From contig JAJNNQ010000006.1 of assembly GCA_027886175.1 (NCBI GenBank), positions 14,723,001 through 14,787,000 on the forward strand: DNA of 64,000 nt. The letters are read 5' to 3'. Under the pieces are notes generated by a model that ran no database searches, had not been told where the DNA came from, and was given only the letters and a program-made list of their open reading frames with translations. The position numbers were made by a program, and so were the translations under genes. The stretch is from Phylloscopus collybita (taxonomy: Eukaryota; Chordata; Aves; Passeriformes; Phylloscopidae). Positions 1 to 13,433 of the stretch are shown here, piece by piece. Every line of letters starts with the position of its first letter. Positions within the stretch are counted from its first letter, which is position 1.

Positions 1-300
1 TCAAACATTTCAACTTATAGATACTGTCCTGTAACTGGAAATTCCAAATCATCTTTAGGTACTGCCATGAAATCCTTGGAAACTTTAAATGAAGGTTGCT
101 CTTATTGACTTTATCTCAACTCAGAAATCCTCTCTGGTGAGTGGTACCATAATGTGTGTTGTGCGAAAAGCCAGAATAGTTGGGATAATACATCTGAATA
201 ACTTTATGCAAAACACAATATGTCCAGTGTACTCACAATACAAAAGGGTCTTTGCTGTCAGTGCTTTGGTGCTTTGACAGGATGAAAACATTGTCTATGA
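1..300. other. Unassigned AT-rich sequence
   Basis: No gene, RNA or repeat family is recognisable. A 62-codon open frame beginning at 89 has no feature of a known protein and is probably chance. Confidence 0.5.
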
Positions 301-552
301 CTTTCTTTCTTTCTTTTTCCTCTTCTCTTTCTCTTTCTCTTTCTCTTTCTCTTTCTCTTTCTCTTTCTCTTTTCTTTCTCTTTTCTTTTTTCTTTCTTCC
401 CTGCCTACCTGCCTGCCTTCCTGCCTTCCTTCTTTCTTTCCTTCTCTCCTTCCTTCTCTCCTTCTCTCCTTCTTCTTTCTTACCTTCTTACCTTCTAACC
501 TTCTTACCTTCTTACCTCCTTTCTTTCCTTCTTCAAATCTTAACTTCCCTTT
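301..552. repeat. Pyrimidine-rich compound microsatellite
   Basis: About 250 bases are almost purely C and T on the plus strand. The composition changes along its length: CTTT units at the left edge, then TCTTTC hexamers to about 368, CCTG/CCTT-type units around 395-440, CCTTCTCT-like units to about 478, and TTACCTTC octamers from about 480 to 520. This looks like successive slippage products. A leucine/serine-rich open frame over it is a by-product of the repeat, not a gene. Polypurine/polypyrimidine tracts of this length can form triplex (H-) DNA; that is inference. Confidence 0.95.
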
Positions 553-2048
553 AAGGTTCTTTTATTATTTCTGCTTCATTTCTAACCTAAAAATGTAGAT
601 GTTCTATTGAATTAAAGACTCCTATTGTCACGGTGCCTGTTACTTATTTGTGAATGGCATAACACTGCGGAAATTTTGATTACTCAGCAAAGTTTTGGCA
701 ACACTGTACTTATTTAACTCTTGCATTTGGAACGTGGCCTTAAATGACCACCTAACTCCTAAACCTGAAAGTAAAAAATGCCAAAGTAACCAGATATGTG
801 ACAGATGTATCTTTCTAAGGATGATCCATATTTAAGAATTTCTTTTTTTTTTTTTATTTTCCTGAATATCGGAAAATTAAGCTTAAATCATATTACTAAT
901 TTCTTTGCATATTACTACATTATGGAAAGATTTAAAGCCATGTTACTGTGTACTTAACTCTTATAAAACTTGTATAGTAGAAAGCTATGGAATATAAAAC
1001 AGCTTTTGTAGTGCATAGGAAGCAGTCTGGAAGCTTTGTAAACACTGAAACCTAAGTTAAAACCAAAGTGATTCTGTTTAGTACTGTAGGGTACTTATCA
1101 ATTACATATGCAAACAGAAAATGTTTCTTACAGAACTTGCCTCTAAATGAGCCTCTGTTTCTGGCTGAAAACTAAATCTTTGTAAGCTTCAGTATTGCAG
1201 AAATCAGAGAGAGTAAGCTGATATTTTTTTGCTTAAATCATTAGTGTTTTAAGCTACTCTTACCTTTTGTCATCCCACCAGTTGTCCTTATCAACCAGCT
1301 CTTCATGTAAGGGGTCAGTTTTTCATGGTCTGATTGTAAGGTTCTATTTCCTACCTCCCTCATTGTGTTTATAGTGAATGCACTGTTTGTATATAGAGAG
1401 AGGACATCAGAAACTCCACAACTTACTGGAGTTTAGTCTATGAAGAGCTGATTGTAAACAAAAATGAGAAAAGACCAATTTGCTTTGCACAGGAATGCTG
1501 TGTGGTGGGTTGATGTGTTGTTTTTGGGGCTTTATACACTCTTCTTGCAGTTTATTGCTGCTTTCTGAAGTATTCAAACAAACCATAAATACTATCTCTA
1601 TGAGATGTGATGGTTCCTGAGTAGTCATGTACATTTTCAGTTTCTGGTATAATTATTTTTAATGGAAATAAGACTTATTATAATTAATACTTTTTGCAGT
1701 CATGCTTACTTGGCTCAGCACAAATGAGCAAAAATAATCTAAATCCTCCAAAATGCAATGCAAATCTAATACAAAATAACCTAAATGCTCCAAAAAGCTA
1801 CTCTGTTCCCTGAAGGTGTATGGGCACATTTGGAGCACATCTCTAAATGACTGTGCCTCACTTACTTCCAGACTGCTTCTGGCAAGGCATAGTGCTGCTG
1901 GCATAAAGAGTCCCTGTTTGGAAATACAGTTGTAAAGACCTCACTTCAGAAAATTATTATTCACTTCTTGTCTTTTCTTTAAATATTTAAGGCTTAAATT
2001 CAAAGTGTTTCATTTTTATGATCAGTACAAAAGCTTTTCCTTTCCAAG
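553..2048. other. Unassigned AT-rich sequence
   Basis: There is a poly(T) run near 842-856. An octamer-type ATGCAAAT site lies at 1758-1765, within a stretch (about 1730-1890) of more balanced composition. Minus-strand open frames at 1407-1634 and 1659-1904 show no recognisable protein feature. No repeat family was recognised. Confidence 0.45.
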
Positions 2049-2054
2049 CTTATT

Positions 2055-2081
2055 CATTCTGTGATTCTGGGATTTTGTGAT
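2055..2081 (+). repeat. Possible short CR1 3'-end fragment
   Basis: An ATTCTGTG unit is followed by two degenerate copies (ATTCTGGG, ATTTTGTG). This is the style of the terminal repeat of avian CR1 LINEs. Nothing upstream reads as the CR1 3' untranslated region, so it may be a tiny remnant or chance. Confidence 0.35.
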
Positions 2082-2599
2082 CCAGAAAATTAATAATTAA
2101 GTAAGCACTACTACTATTCAGGAAAGTAAGAGCTTTTAAAAATACTTGAGTCTTGTGGTATTTTGTGGATTCAGTTATGCTTCCATTTGTTTATAGTGAT
2201 CATTACCAAAGTATCAGAATTTTCATTATTCACTTTACATGATGTAGCTTTCCTCTGCAGCACACAGTTTCATAAAATTTGGAACAAGTGCAGAGTCAGA
2301 ATTTTCTCAGTTCTGAGAACTTTCTCTTAATATTGAAGTCTCTTTTGTAGTTTGCCTAACTGTTCAGCTACAGAAACAGAAGAAAGGATTCAGTCTTCAT
2401 ACAGTCTGAATCCCTCTGGAAGCTGCCTCTTCACCAACTGCATGTGGGGCCTTAGAGGGCATTATTCTGACAAAAAGCATTTGAGGTGCTAAAGAACAGT
2501 TTACAAAACCCCTTTAAAAGACATTCCCTCTCTGTAATCTTCCTCTTTAACACGTACGAGACAAAATACACCTTGCTTCTGTATATGTACCTTCAATGG
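2082..2599. other. Unassigned sequence
   Basis: Nothing recognised on either strand. Confidence 0.5.
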
Positions 2600-2910
2600 G
2601 TGACACGTGAGGCATAGCTGTCCTCTAAAAGAGATTCGTGTAGCCTCTGGTCTGCTTCAGAGGTTTCATGCACCATGCTGGGGGCTTGTCACAAGTCAGA
2701 TAAAACAGTTCTGGCAGCACAAGCAGCCTGGTCTTCACTTCTGTCTTCTTCAAGCCTTTCCAAGTCACAGGTTACTTGCTGCATGCCTGCTCCATGTGCA
2801 CCACAGAAGAGCTCTCTGTGTGCTCAGAAAGCAGTGGCTTCCTGGCAAATGATGATCCTCAGGACAATTCCATCAGGGCATGCCTTACAGCACATTCAGC
2901 AGGCCTAAGA
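2600..2910. other. GC-richer unassigned block
   Basis: This block is visibly richer in G and C than its neighbours. It holds two overlapping plus-strand open frames (2607-2852 and 2675-2908) with no known motif. It could be an old unclassified repeat or a conserved non-coding element; the sequence alone does not decide. Confidence 0.4.
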
Positions 2911-5900
2911 AGTGCAGCATTTTCTTAAGATGCATTAAAAGCACATACACAAAGGGGTATTTCCACATTTTTCCTCCACAGTACTTTATTTCTAGGGATC
3001 AAGTTTCTAGCAAGCTTTCCTAGCTTCTGCAGGCTGCCTTTGGAAGAGGTATATTTTTATGCATAGGTGTTGCAATAAGTAATAATGAAAAAGTTGGAAG
3101 GTTCCAGGGACTTTTCATTGTGAAGTCTCCATTACAAGCAGAATTAAATTTACCTTAATCCGGTAAAGTCATATACTGTTCACTAGAAGATGGACAACCA
3201 ACAGAGATCACAGATAACACATCTAGAAACCTCCTTTTAAGATAGATTCAATCAGACTTAAGATTGGACTTTTAGGAAATTTCAATATGTGTATGTACAT
3301 ATGTATATGTCTCCTTTTATTCCTCAAGAGTTCACAATTTCTTCAAAGTGTCTGGTCCTTTCTGAAGAAAGAAATTACAGATAAATATCATAATATATTT
3401 TCATTTGTCTCAGATCAAGATATAGCTCTTAATATTTCCAGTATAGTGTTTCAACACTGACTGGTTATATATTTCAAAGTGCTTATTAACAGCAAAAGTC
3501 CATTTGAGAAGCTAGGAGAGCATATTTTTTTTCAATAGATGATCTCTGTTTTGAATTAAAGTACACATATGAATATATAAATACATGCACAGAGAAACAG
3601 CAAACACTTTTCTAATGTGTTAAAGAATAAAGAATAAAAAAACTTAAGTTTTTAAGACAATGAACTTGAGAAGGTTGCATAATTCAGCTGAAGCTGTATA
3701 TTATGATTACCTGGGAATAGTGATGTCTGAATTTCCCCAAAACTGGTTGTTAATCTGAAAGATCTGCACAGCTGGGCAGGATGTAAAACAAGTGATCACA
3801 ATAGAGACAACAGCAATGAAATAGAATGTATTAATACTTATGAAAACAGACATGCCAGAAATGTCTGGTGATTCCAGGCATCTGAAAGAAATGTGAAAAA
3901 CAATAAGCTAAGAAAAGTTTCCTTCACATGTTATGTAAAGGGAGCTTTACCATGCTGGTATGCATTCTAGAGAGCAGCCCAGATAAGCCTGCTATTTGCC
4001 TTGGAAGAGAAAATGTTACTGGCAAAGATAAGGGGCTTGGAGGTTCTTTGTTTGGTTGGGGTTTTGAGGGATTTTTAAGCTTTTTTTTTTTTTTTTTTCA
4101 TTCTAAGCACTCTATAAAGCTGGGACAAAAGTTATTAGCATCACAGAGATTAAAGAAAGATTTATTAGCTTATCTCAGTGTCAACAAACAGATAATGAAG
4201 AACCTTCTAATTGTTTCCCTTCCTTCTGGAATTAAAAGAGAAGAATAAATGTGGCATATCTCCATCAAAAAAAGTTAAAAAAGATTCTGACAGATGTGAT
4301 CTGATGCTTCCTTTTAACCTTTGATTGCTTAGCTATTTCTTTGAACTCATTCCTGCTACAGGTAGTGAAAGTTGAGGGCATGTTATTTTAGTTGTTCTTC
4401 CTTCCCAAACAGGAAATCATTCTTTCACAATGTGCATTTTTTATCATCTGATTTATAGCCTTTGTTTGCTTTACCATTCTGTCCTTTCTTCCTAGGAAAA
4501 AATATCCCATGCATACCTTTGTCTAAGTTGCTTCCTATTCTTTACAAGATCTGTAAAGCTTATTTTGGAAAAAGAAAAGTTCAAACTTCAATGAAATAAA
4601 TGTAAGTTAAATATTCAAATGATCATATTCTTATTTCAGCTTTGAAGTAGATAACTCTCTTTAATTAGAGAAGTGTTTAGTGTATTGTTCTTTAAGTTTC
4701 TTTTTTACTTTTTTTTTTTCCCATGGGCAGGATAGTGTAAGTATTTATTTTCAGGAATTTTGGAAGCAACAGGGAAGAACCTTTAAAAATTACATTTATT
4801 TCTTCTTTTCATAAATTACTTTCTGTCACCAAAGACAACACAGCCCATTCTTTCCTTACACAAACATTTCCAATTTTTTACCCCATTGAAAACAACCCCT
4901 TAGCTACAAAATATCCTACTAAAACCTTCAAGAAATGAAATGAACAGTATCATTACAACATACAGTGAATGAGCTGCAAAGCTGTAGATATTGAAACGAT
5001 TTTATGATAAAGGGGGCTGTAGTTTTGTGCATATTTCTTATATAGTCTGTCTTTTAGTATATTCTCAAAAAGTGATATAAACTCCATTTTTAAAACAGTA
5101 ATCTGATAATTATGCTCCTTTTTAGTATCTCTGTATTGTGTCATATCTGGGGGTTTATGAAATGACTGTGAAATGTATTTAGTGTTGTCTCAGTTCTGTA
5201 GTGTGTTGGGCAAGATCTCACAATACATACAGAAAATTTAGCTCTGCATCTTGGCATAGATACATTTGTTCTATGAAAACTGAATCATATAATGTAAATT
5301 AGAGAAATATATCTCTAATATAAAATGCATATACCAGGTTAAGCAAATTATTTTTCTCATTGGAGTCAAACTTGCCTATATTCAGAAGAAAAGCACATTA
5401 TCTTATCGCTATGTATCTATAGCCTGCACTTGATTTCTCCCAAGTTATCAAAAAAATATAACATAATATGCATTTTAAAACATCTGTTATTGACTATGAT
5501 TTTGGAGGAACAACTACACTAAGTCTCTGGTCAATGAGAACTTGGTGTGCTAAACAACAATATAACAGCAGATGTACAATAAAGGCCAGAAGGCTGAAAT
5601 ATTTTGGCCACTGCCTCTTCCTTGGTAACAGGAAATGAACAGCTCATGGCATAATCTGTCATAATATTTCTTTGTCATTCTCTGCCTGACTCCGGCATGA
5701 ATTCAGTAAGACAGCACTTTGTTCTCTTGAAACATCCATATTCCGCCATCTAAGTTTCAACGTTTCTTTTGCACAAGCAATGCTTTTGTACTGACTTACC
5801 AAAGGCAAATATTTTCTTTGGGGCTTGAATGTTTTTGTAATTGTTTTTGCAGTGTTTCTATACTTTAGCATTAGTTTAAGAACTCTTTGAAAATTGTGGT

Positions 5901-6418
5901 TTGCATTTAATGTTTATGAACTACATAAAGATAAGATTAAAAAAATAATTTAAGAAAAAAAATTTCAATCTATCCCCAGAATCTTTCCGAAAAGATTCAT
6001 TCTTTTTCTCACAAGGAGATAATTGCATCTGTTTAAAATGAATAGTATCTGCTTATTTTCCTCAATACTTTATTTTTTACCAATTCACCAACAATTTTAC
6101 ATGTTCTTATAATAGGTCTTCCAAATAAAATAATTTTCCATAGAATATATTCCTTCAGTGAATGAAATGACAATTTTTGCCCACATGGAGTACTTGAAGA
6201 AGGTATTACCTAATAGAAATGTAACAAAGTTCATAAAAAGTGGAGGGAAATATACAGGGAAATTTTCAAGAAGGACCTCCTGAAAAGAGTATATTTAATT
6301 GACCATAGCTGATAATATTAATACAATGCTTTTGGGTATCCCCATGAGTTAAAAGATGGACAACCTTTTTTTGACCCATTTGCTTGTTTGCTTGTCATTG
6401 TGCTTGTGGTGGTTGGGC
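2911..6418. other. Unassigned AT-rich sequence
   Basis: Nothing is recognised apart from homopolymer runs, including about 18 T at 4081-4098. The latter supplies the phenylalanine run of an open frame at 3928-4248, which I do not regard as a gene. No LTR, LINE or exon signature was seen. Confidence 0.5.
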
Positions 6419-6477
6419 TTTTTTTTTGTTTGTTTGTTGTTTGTTTGTTTGTTTTGTTGTTTTGTTTTGGTTTTTTC
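6419..6477. repeat. (TTTG)n-type T/G low-complexity tract
   Basis: A T run is followed by repeated TTTG units with TTG variants. There is no C or A between 6419 and 6476. Confidence 0.9.
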
Positions 6478-8465
6478 CAAGCAATAATAAAATACATTGG
6501 GTAAAAGTGGCATTTTTGTTACTATTAAAAAATAATCATAGCATGTCCTAATAATTTATTCTGCCATTTTCCATTTAGTGAGGAAGAAATTGTCCCAGTT
6601 AGATGTCTCTTTCTGCCTAGGAATGATATTTTGCTCTCAAAGACTGGCTGTGGGTTTGTATCTCTGAGTTATGTATCATTAGTCATGATAGACTGAAACA
6701 TTATGATGCAAAACTTTTTCATAAATTTCAGGGTTGGATTGTCACTGCACATATTTTTGCTTCAGATACTTTTCATTGCAATGGTGTTGGAGAAGGATCT
6801 CTGCAATTTTTTTTGGGTCAGTTCAGTCTGAAGTGCTTGGTACTACAATCAAGATGTGCTGGACATTATATTGTGTGTGTTCAATCAAGGCACAACCTTT
6901 GGCAGAAGTATCTTTAAAGATTCTGTCACTCCATTTACATTGAAGCCCCTGCCATCTTGACATAATAAAAAAAAAAAGGATTTTTTACAAATTTGTCTGG
7001 ACAGCAGATATTTTCAGGAGTATCTAAAGATAACTGTGATTAGTTCTGTTAGTTTGGCTAGAAAAATAAACAGTTGGCATAGACCTACATGTACTATTTG
7101 CTGTAGAAATCACAAACAGCTTTGACTTTCCCCAAGGATTTTTTTAAAGCAACTTCACTGTATTATCCCACAGCTAAAACAAGTGATATCTCCCGGCATT
7201 AAGCAACATTCTCTTCATAAAAATATATGATGTTTGCATGATTTTTCCGTGTCCCACTTTACAGAAAATGTCTCTATTGACATTCTGATTAGGAGATGAT
7301 GCCCATGATTTCTGTTGGAGAGACCTTAGTAGCTCCTGCCTTGTTTTGCAAGAGCTATTAAGAGCCTTAGTAGCTTTTACAGTTACTGCTAGATGCCTTT
7401 AGATGGAGAAAAGTTTCATTTCATGTCGCTCAAACAAGGATATGTTGTCAAACTGTCAAAAACTCAGGGCTCGTACTCAGTGTCTCCTTTTATCAGTCAA
7501 AAGGACTTGACCATATACATTGCATAGAGTGGTGATGGTTGTGGATAAAGTGCCTTTTTTATGTCTTATAGATCTTTCTGAAATCTTCCCTACTAATAAA
7601 AGTTTTCTCCTTCTCATCCCTTTTTATGACTTATGACTAGTGTTTCCTGTTTGGCAGCATAAAAAGCAGATCATTTGTTTGTCAGTTGTCTGGGGTTTTT
7701 AGCTGAACTCTACTTGAAATAGACATATAATTTAGCAACAGTCATAAATGGAGCTATCATCATCCAGTTCAGATGTTTTACAAAGACACTGCATTGCCAT
7801 ATTTGTTTCTTAGAATCTTCTGTGCTGCTTCAATATTTTTTATTTGATTTGGGAATTGAGTTGTATCAGCAATACTCTTAGTTTATAATTATCACGATAT
7901 GCCATTTTGAATAATGCAAGTCAAAGCTTTTATCGAATTCAGGAATATTCTCTATTTGGGCAGGAAATAGCACCCGATATCTCATCAGTCTGTGACAAAT
8001 AATCATCATCAAAAATGACTGTGGCAATTCTGACGTTATAAGTGTCAGTTGAGTTACAACAAAATAACAATTACAATGGCAGTGTCTGAATCTTGGTAGT
8101 ACCTATGCCATCCTGTATCGTTTTAGGAGTCTGGGACAGTGCTGATTCTTTTCCGTGCTAAAATTACTGAAGGAAATGGGACCTATGGTGGGCTTGAATA
8201 ATAGGAAGAAACAGGTTAAAATTATACCTTATAACACAAATAAAAAAACATTGTAGAAAAGGTTATTTAATGTCTAAGTAAAAACTTTAAGAAGTCTTTA
8301 AAGATATTCTGTGGATGCTCAGTTTTTTAATCGAATATGTTGATACCTGTATCAGTGTATTCAACTGGATCATTGATTTATTAATAATTTTAAGCTGCTT
8401 TGCTTGACTACAAATTGCTCTCAAGAATTATTTCTCAATGAAATAGAATATGTTCAATAGAATAG
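6478..8465. other. Unassigned AT-rich sequence
   Basis: No gene or repeat family recognised. Stops are dense in all frames. Confidence 0.5.
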
Positions 8466-8505
8466 AAAATAGCTTCTATTTTAACAAAATAGAATTTTGT
8501 TAAAA
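8466..8505. repeat. Two overlapping AT-rich inverted repeats
   Basis: TTTTAACAAAAT (8479-8490) is separated by AGA from its perfect reverse complement (8494-8505), giving a 12-bp stem with a 3-base loop. A second, overlapping hairpin pairs AAAATAG (8466-8472) with CTATTTT (8476-8482). The two structures compete for the same bases. Confidence 0.85.
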
Positions 8506-9009
8506 ACCACCTACTTATTTAGAAATATTTCAGAGAAATTATTTGCAAAAAGAGTACTTGCAAACTTTTTACAAAAAAAATCAACAATTTTTGATTTTGA
8601 AAAAGGTATAAATTGAGAAAGAGTCAGAATATTTGCTTTTGCATACACATGGGAATGTCAGCATTCTATCCTTTAAAGAATTAGCCCTTTACATACAACC
8701 TTTTTCCTCTGTCACTCATACAGAACTTACTAAGGACATGTCCATGGCGAATACTCCCAAATTCTCCTGAGAATGAGGAGAATCAATGATGTATTTAAAG
8801 GAAATATCACAAGCAGTATTTACAAAGTGTTTCTGTGTGTAGCTATTTATAATTGCAGGCTTCTTGTGTGTTTTTCTTTATACAACTTCAAATGAAAATC
8901 ACTATTAAAAGCAAAAGTACTTAAAATATTTGGTATCTCATATTTTTGAAACCTAATTCACAATTTCATGATAAATACATAATGATTAAAATCTAATGAT
9001 AACGTCATG
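8506..9009. other. Unassigned AT-rich sequence
   Basis: Nothing recognised. Confidence 0.5.
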
Positions 9010-9103
9010 GTAAAAAACCAAACAAAAACAAAAACAAAAACAAAAACAAAAACAAAACAACAACAACAACAACAACACAACAAAAAAACTCCCACCAAAA
9101 ACC
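9010..9103. repeat. (CAAAAA)n followed by (CAA)n
   Basis: CAAAAA units at about 9021-9055 pass directly into CAA units at about 9056-9076, then into an A/C-rich tail. It contains almost no G or T. Confidence 0.93.
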
Positions 9104-10340
9104 TAGAATTCTAAAAGCTCATATGTATGCACGAGGTTACTCGATGTATTTGTTCCAATGTAATGTGCCTGAAATTTTTGCTAGCACCTATGCAGTATAA
9201 CATATTAAAATTTAGCCAAAAGCAGTTCATCATACAGGAGAAAAAAAGTAATTATTAAAATCTAACCATCTGCCTTTCTCAGCTAGAGGTGAGAAAGGTC
9301 TCTTCAAGGCCTTGTGTCTGTTTTCACTTCCCTGATGGTTATTTTGTATTCTTTTTTACTGTACATGCTCATTTAATTTGGTTTTACTGATATTGACTCA
9401 GATTTCTGTTGGCTACAACTGTGTGCTCTAAACAATCTGCATTCACTAGGACAACAGCAACAAAAGGGGTTAGACCTGGAATAACTTACTGGCATAAAAC
9501 CATTGCCAGAATGGGAAGCTTCGGTGAATTATAGTGAGCTGATAACCTGCTATGTTTATGGCATCTCATCCATCCTGACTTTTCCTAAAGAAATTAGAAC
9601 TGGGAACAAGACATAGAAAATAAAACCAAATAAATTTAAATCAAAGAACCCATTTAATATGTAGGCTCACTTTTTTTTTCAAAACATTTCCACAATTTTC
9701 ATGTGCTGATTTATAAGTTTTAGGGCATGTACTCCAGGAAAGCTTCAACATCTTCAGGAAATTCTGAACTATAGTTCAGTCAGTTGCTTCATTTAATCAA
9801 GAAAAAAAAAATATTAGAAACATATGAGGTTTTGATAGATTTAGAAGCAGGTACACAAAAGGAAACACATCTGAATTTTTCTCTTAAAACACCTTAACTA
9901 TGTAAAATTGAAAGCTTAAAAGTCCTTCTGAGTGATTTCCCTCCAAGTAATGGTTTCACTTGAAATGTTTGAATGGATGCACATCTATAGCTAAGAAGTT
10001 AGATGTGTCACCATCAGATATGAGGCCTGGCAGGCAATGATACAAGGGGAGAGAGGCAGTCACATATGGAAGATGTTAGAAGAGTCTGCAAGACCCAGCT
10101 GCAAATCTTACATTTCTTTTTTAAATGCTTTTAAATAAAATGTTGGACACCAACCCATTTTCCAGAATCTGTGGGTTGAACGTGGGAGATTCAAAACCCA
10201 GCTCTGAATCTGAGTTCTGTGTCCCAGAGTCATCATTAATGTTGAAGGATAATACAACTATGACAGTGTAAGAGACGTGTATTTATATGCACTGCTCATG
10301 AAAATCCCAAACAACACTAATGGTGTTTTATTTGAGAGCC
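9104..10340. other. Unassigned AT-rich sequence
   Basis: Nothing recognised apart from short A and T runs. Confidence 0.5.
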
Positions 10341-10580
10341 TTTGATGTTAATGAGAGATAGGCTTGTGCCAAGTCTGGCACATCAAACTTTTGAATTGTA
10401 TAAAGGCAGCAGCCACAGCAGCTTTGTTCTGCATGAAGGCTTACATGTTGAGAGGGAGATTTTTCTTACAGTTGTGAACAGTGTAAAAACATTTTCAGAG
10501 ACTGTAATGCTGCTTCATGTCAGCTATTTTTTAAACAGCTATGCAGCAGCTGACAGTTTTCAAACTAGTGGGAAATGAAG
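10341..10580. other. Candidate conserved non-coding element
   Basis: Composition is more balanced here. An 8-bp inverted pair, TGTCAGCT (10518-10525) and AGCTGACA (10548-10555), flanks a 22-base spacer that itself holds a CAGCTA. TGACA is the core of MEIS/TGIF-type sites. A 78-codon open frame spans the block without recognisable protein motifs. Conservation is only suspected. Confidence 0.3.
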
Positions 10581-10810
10581 CAATGGATTTCCTCCCCTCT
10601 TTTATACCAGACATTTTAGTTAGCTACATCCCAGCCCCAAAATATTTGAAACTTATATTTTACTATCTACTTGGAAATAACAATTCCTAGCCTTCATTTT
10701 ACATAGAAAAAACAAATATCCTATTTTTTAAATGGATATACTTAAGTGTGTATCCACCTTTATTTATAAGAGGAGGAAGTTAAAAACCCTAGCTATATCT
10801 GTGAAAACTC

Positions 10811-10837
10811 ATATATATATATATATATATATATATA
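10811..10837. repeat. (AT)n microsatellite
   Basis: Uninterrupted AT dinucleotides, about 13 units. Confidence 0.95.
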
Positions 10838-12865
10838 AATGGTTTAAAATTACAAGTAAAAAATTTTGAAATGGACATGATGAAATGATGAGAACTAAAT
10901 CATCAGATGTTTTGAAGATTCTCCCAACCCAAAGCATTTCCATTTTCAGATCAGTTTAAGTTTCTGAAAAGCATGTTTGAAGTCATCATCATTTTACAGT
11001 CACCTAAATTTAGGTATCTAAAAATTAGCTGTCAGCACTCAGGAGTACACCATTTAACTGGGGAGTCTTTCACAGTGTTGTCTGGAGACCAGAATTTCTA
11101 GGCACTGGAAATAAGAATATTCTGAAATATCTTACACTTTGATGTCAAAATCTTTACAGTTTCATGTGTAATCATTTCTTGAAGAATGGAATTTTAATAT
11201 TTCAGAATGTATCACCTAAAATAAAGGTGAAAGGTTTTATATAAAATGTTAAATAAAAGACAATGAAGTTTTAAATTAAATTATAATTACAAAAAAAGTT
11301 AAAATTAAATACAACTCCAGTATTGAATATAAGCATTACAACTATCTTCCAAAAAAGTAATTTTTTTTACTAGCAAGATGAAATCAGACTCTAAATACTC
11401 TGTGGTTTTGTTTTCTTCTTTTTTTTTTCCCACAAAATTCACATTTTTTCAAACCCAAAATTTCCAGTAGAAGTCCTTTTGCCACTGACCTCTATTTGAT
11501 CCAGCCCTCACATTTAAATTTCTATTCAGAGATGTATTTCAGTTTTCCTAATAGAATTATTTTGATCAGGTTTTTTCTTGCATTAATTAAAACTGAAAGG
11601 CCAGTACACTTAGATAGAGAACTCTGTTCAGTGCCTACCTCATTTTTACATGCATATTCTTCTGGGAAGAATTAATAGAAGCAGGAAATCTGCTAACATT
11701 TCGAATGGACAAATGAGATTTCTGATTAAATTCCTTTCCTAGAAATTCAACCTTTATGAAAAAATATCTAGAAGTACTGAGGCGTAATTCAACTCCCACT
11801 TTATATATAACAAACATGATATAATGATTAGATTAATGCCCATTTTTATCCCTATTTGATTATTTATATTAAGTCATTTGTTTAAGAATTGACAGTGCAA
11901 CTGTGTTTTTTGCTCCATCTCAAGTGTCTAAAAAGTCTTCCTCATAGTGCTAGAGACTGAGCATTACTAAGTTGGTAATTTTATATGTATGGAGTATTTT
12001 GTACAAAAAAAAGATGTTGAACTTATAAAGATAAGTCTTAAAAACTTGAAGAGAACCACTATTATTGAATTTTTCTTAGCATAATCAAACCCAGGGAAAA
12101 TCAGTTTTAGAAAATTGGAACTCAAATGATAAAAATTTATAAGGAATGAAATAACTGAGGCAGGAGGCTTATAATGATTAATGCAGGAAAAAATTTTAGT
12201 TGTAAATTGAATTACTTGTTCCATCTATGAGAAAAGGTGATTCTTTTTAGAGTTCCTTGAAGTTGATTCTACTGAAAATTTTAACAGTAATAATGAATTC
12301 CTGCTTTGTCACCTTAAACTCTGTCTATTTCCTGTAACTAAGGCACCCACTGTGGTAGTTTTCATATCTAGGAGAGGTCTGGTCTCTAGGCAAAGTGAAG
12401 CTAACTGCTCAGTTATGGTTAATATTAGGTTTTAGACATTTTGGTATAATTCTAAACTATTTTCTTGATAGTTTATGTCTTGATAGTTAATATCTTCTTG
12501 ATACCTTTTAATGGAAGTCATGGCTTTTCACTCTTCAAAAGATAATTGGGGCCTGGAACCAAAATATTAGGGGTTGGGAACCAGATATATAAATTTAAAT
12601 TCCATCATGGTATCCAAAGACCCTATTTTAAACCAACTCTACTTGTTGTTTCTGTTTTGGTTGCTTTAATTGTTATGCTCTTCTATTTTTATTCTATTCC
12701 TGAGATAGATTTTTATTATTATATTCTGGATGTATTTAAGTCACCTCATTCCTGTTTAATTCAGACAACTTCTACAGATTCTAGGTAAGTGTAAAAAAAA
12801 ATAAATTAAATAATCCATACAGAATTTATTGCAAATTTGTCAAGGGCTTGAAATTTAATTGAATG
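10838..12865. other. Unassigned AT-rich sequence
   Basis: Several minus-strand open frames of 60-85 codons (11635-11817, 11967-12224) show no protein signature. Nothing recognised. Confidence 0.5.
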
Positions 12866-12882
12866 TATATATATATATATAT
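12866..12882. repeat. Short (TA)n microsatellite
   Basis: About eight TA units. Confidence 0.9.
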
Positions 12883-13171
12883 AAAATACTAAGCTTATTT
12901 TAATCAGTATGTGCCCTTGCTCTTTCTTGGTATACTGAAGAAAGATTATCACTTATTATAGAGAATTATTTTACAAACTTACTTATTTAGTTTTATTTAA
13001 TATTTGATATCTCTTTAGGAAAAACACCTACTGTGAAAACATTCCCAAACAGTCCAATGATCTCACCTCCAGTTACACAATTCACAGTAAAATTCTTAAG
13101 GAATTAGACAGAAAAGCCATTATAAATGGCTTTCCATCCTGCACTAAATAAATTCTTTCCATGCTTTTGTG

Positions 13172-13201
13172 AACACACACACCCGTACACACATACACAC
13201 A
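13172..13201. repeat. Imperfect (CA)n
   Basis: ACACAC units are broken by CCGT and T interruptions. Confidence 0.8.
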
Positions 13202-13433
13202 GGTGAATCAGTGCTCTTCTTCTTATTAATCAGTTGTCCTTGATATTCTCTGATTTATATTAATACTGGTTAGTAGTCTTGTGGCATTTGTTTAAGGACT
13301 TTTTGTTTCTTACTTCAGTTTAAAAAGATATTTTAAAGGACATGGTGGAAGAATTTCGGATTTTAAACATATGTTACTGAGAGACAAATATTAATCAACT
13401 AGAGGGAAAAGAAGTCTATTTTATCAGTACAAG

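Noticed and set aside
252..554. 100-codon leucine/serine-rich frame.
   Set aside because: It is the translation of the pyrimidine microsatellite.
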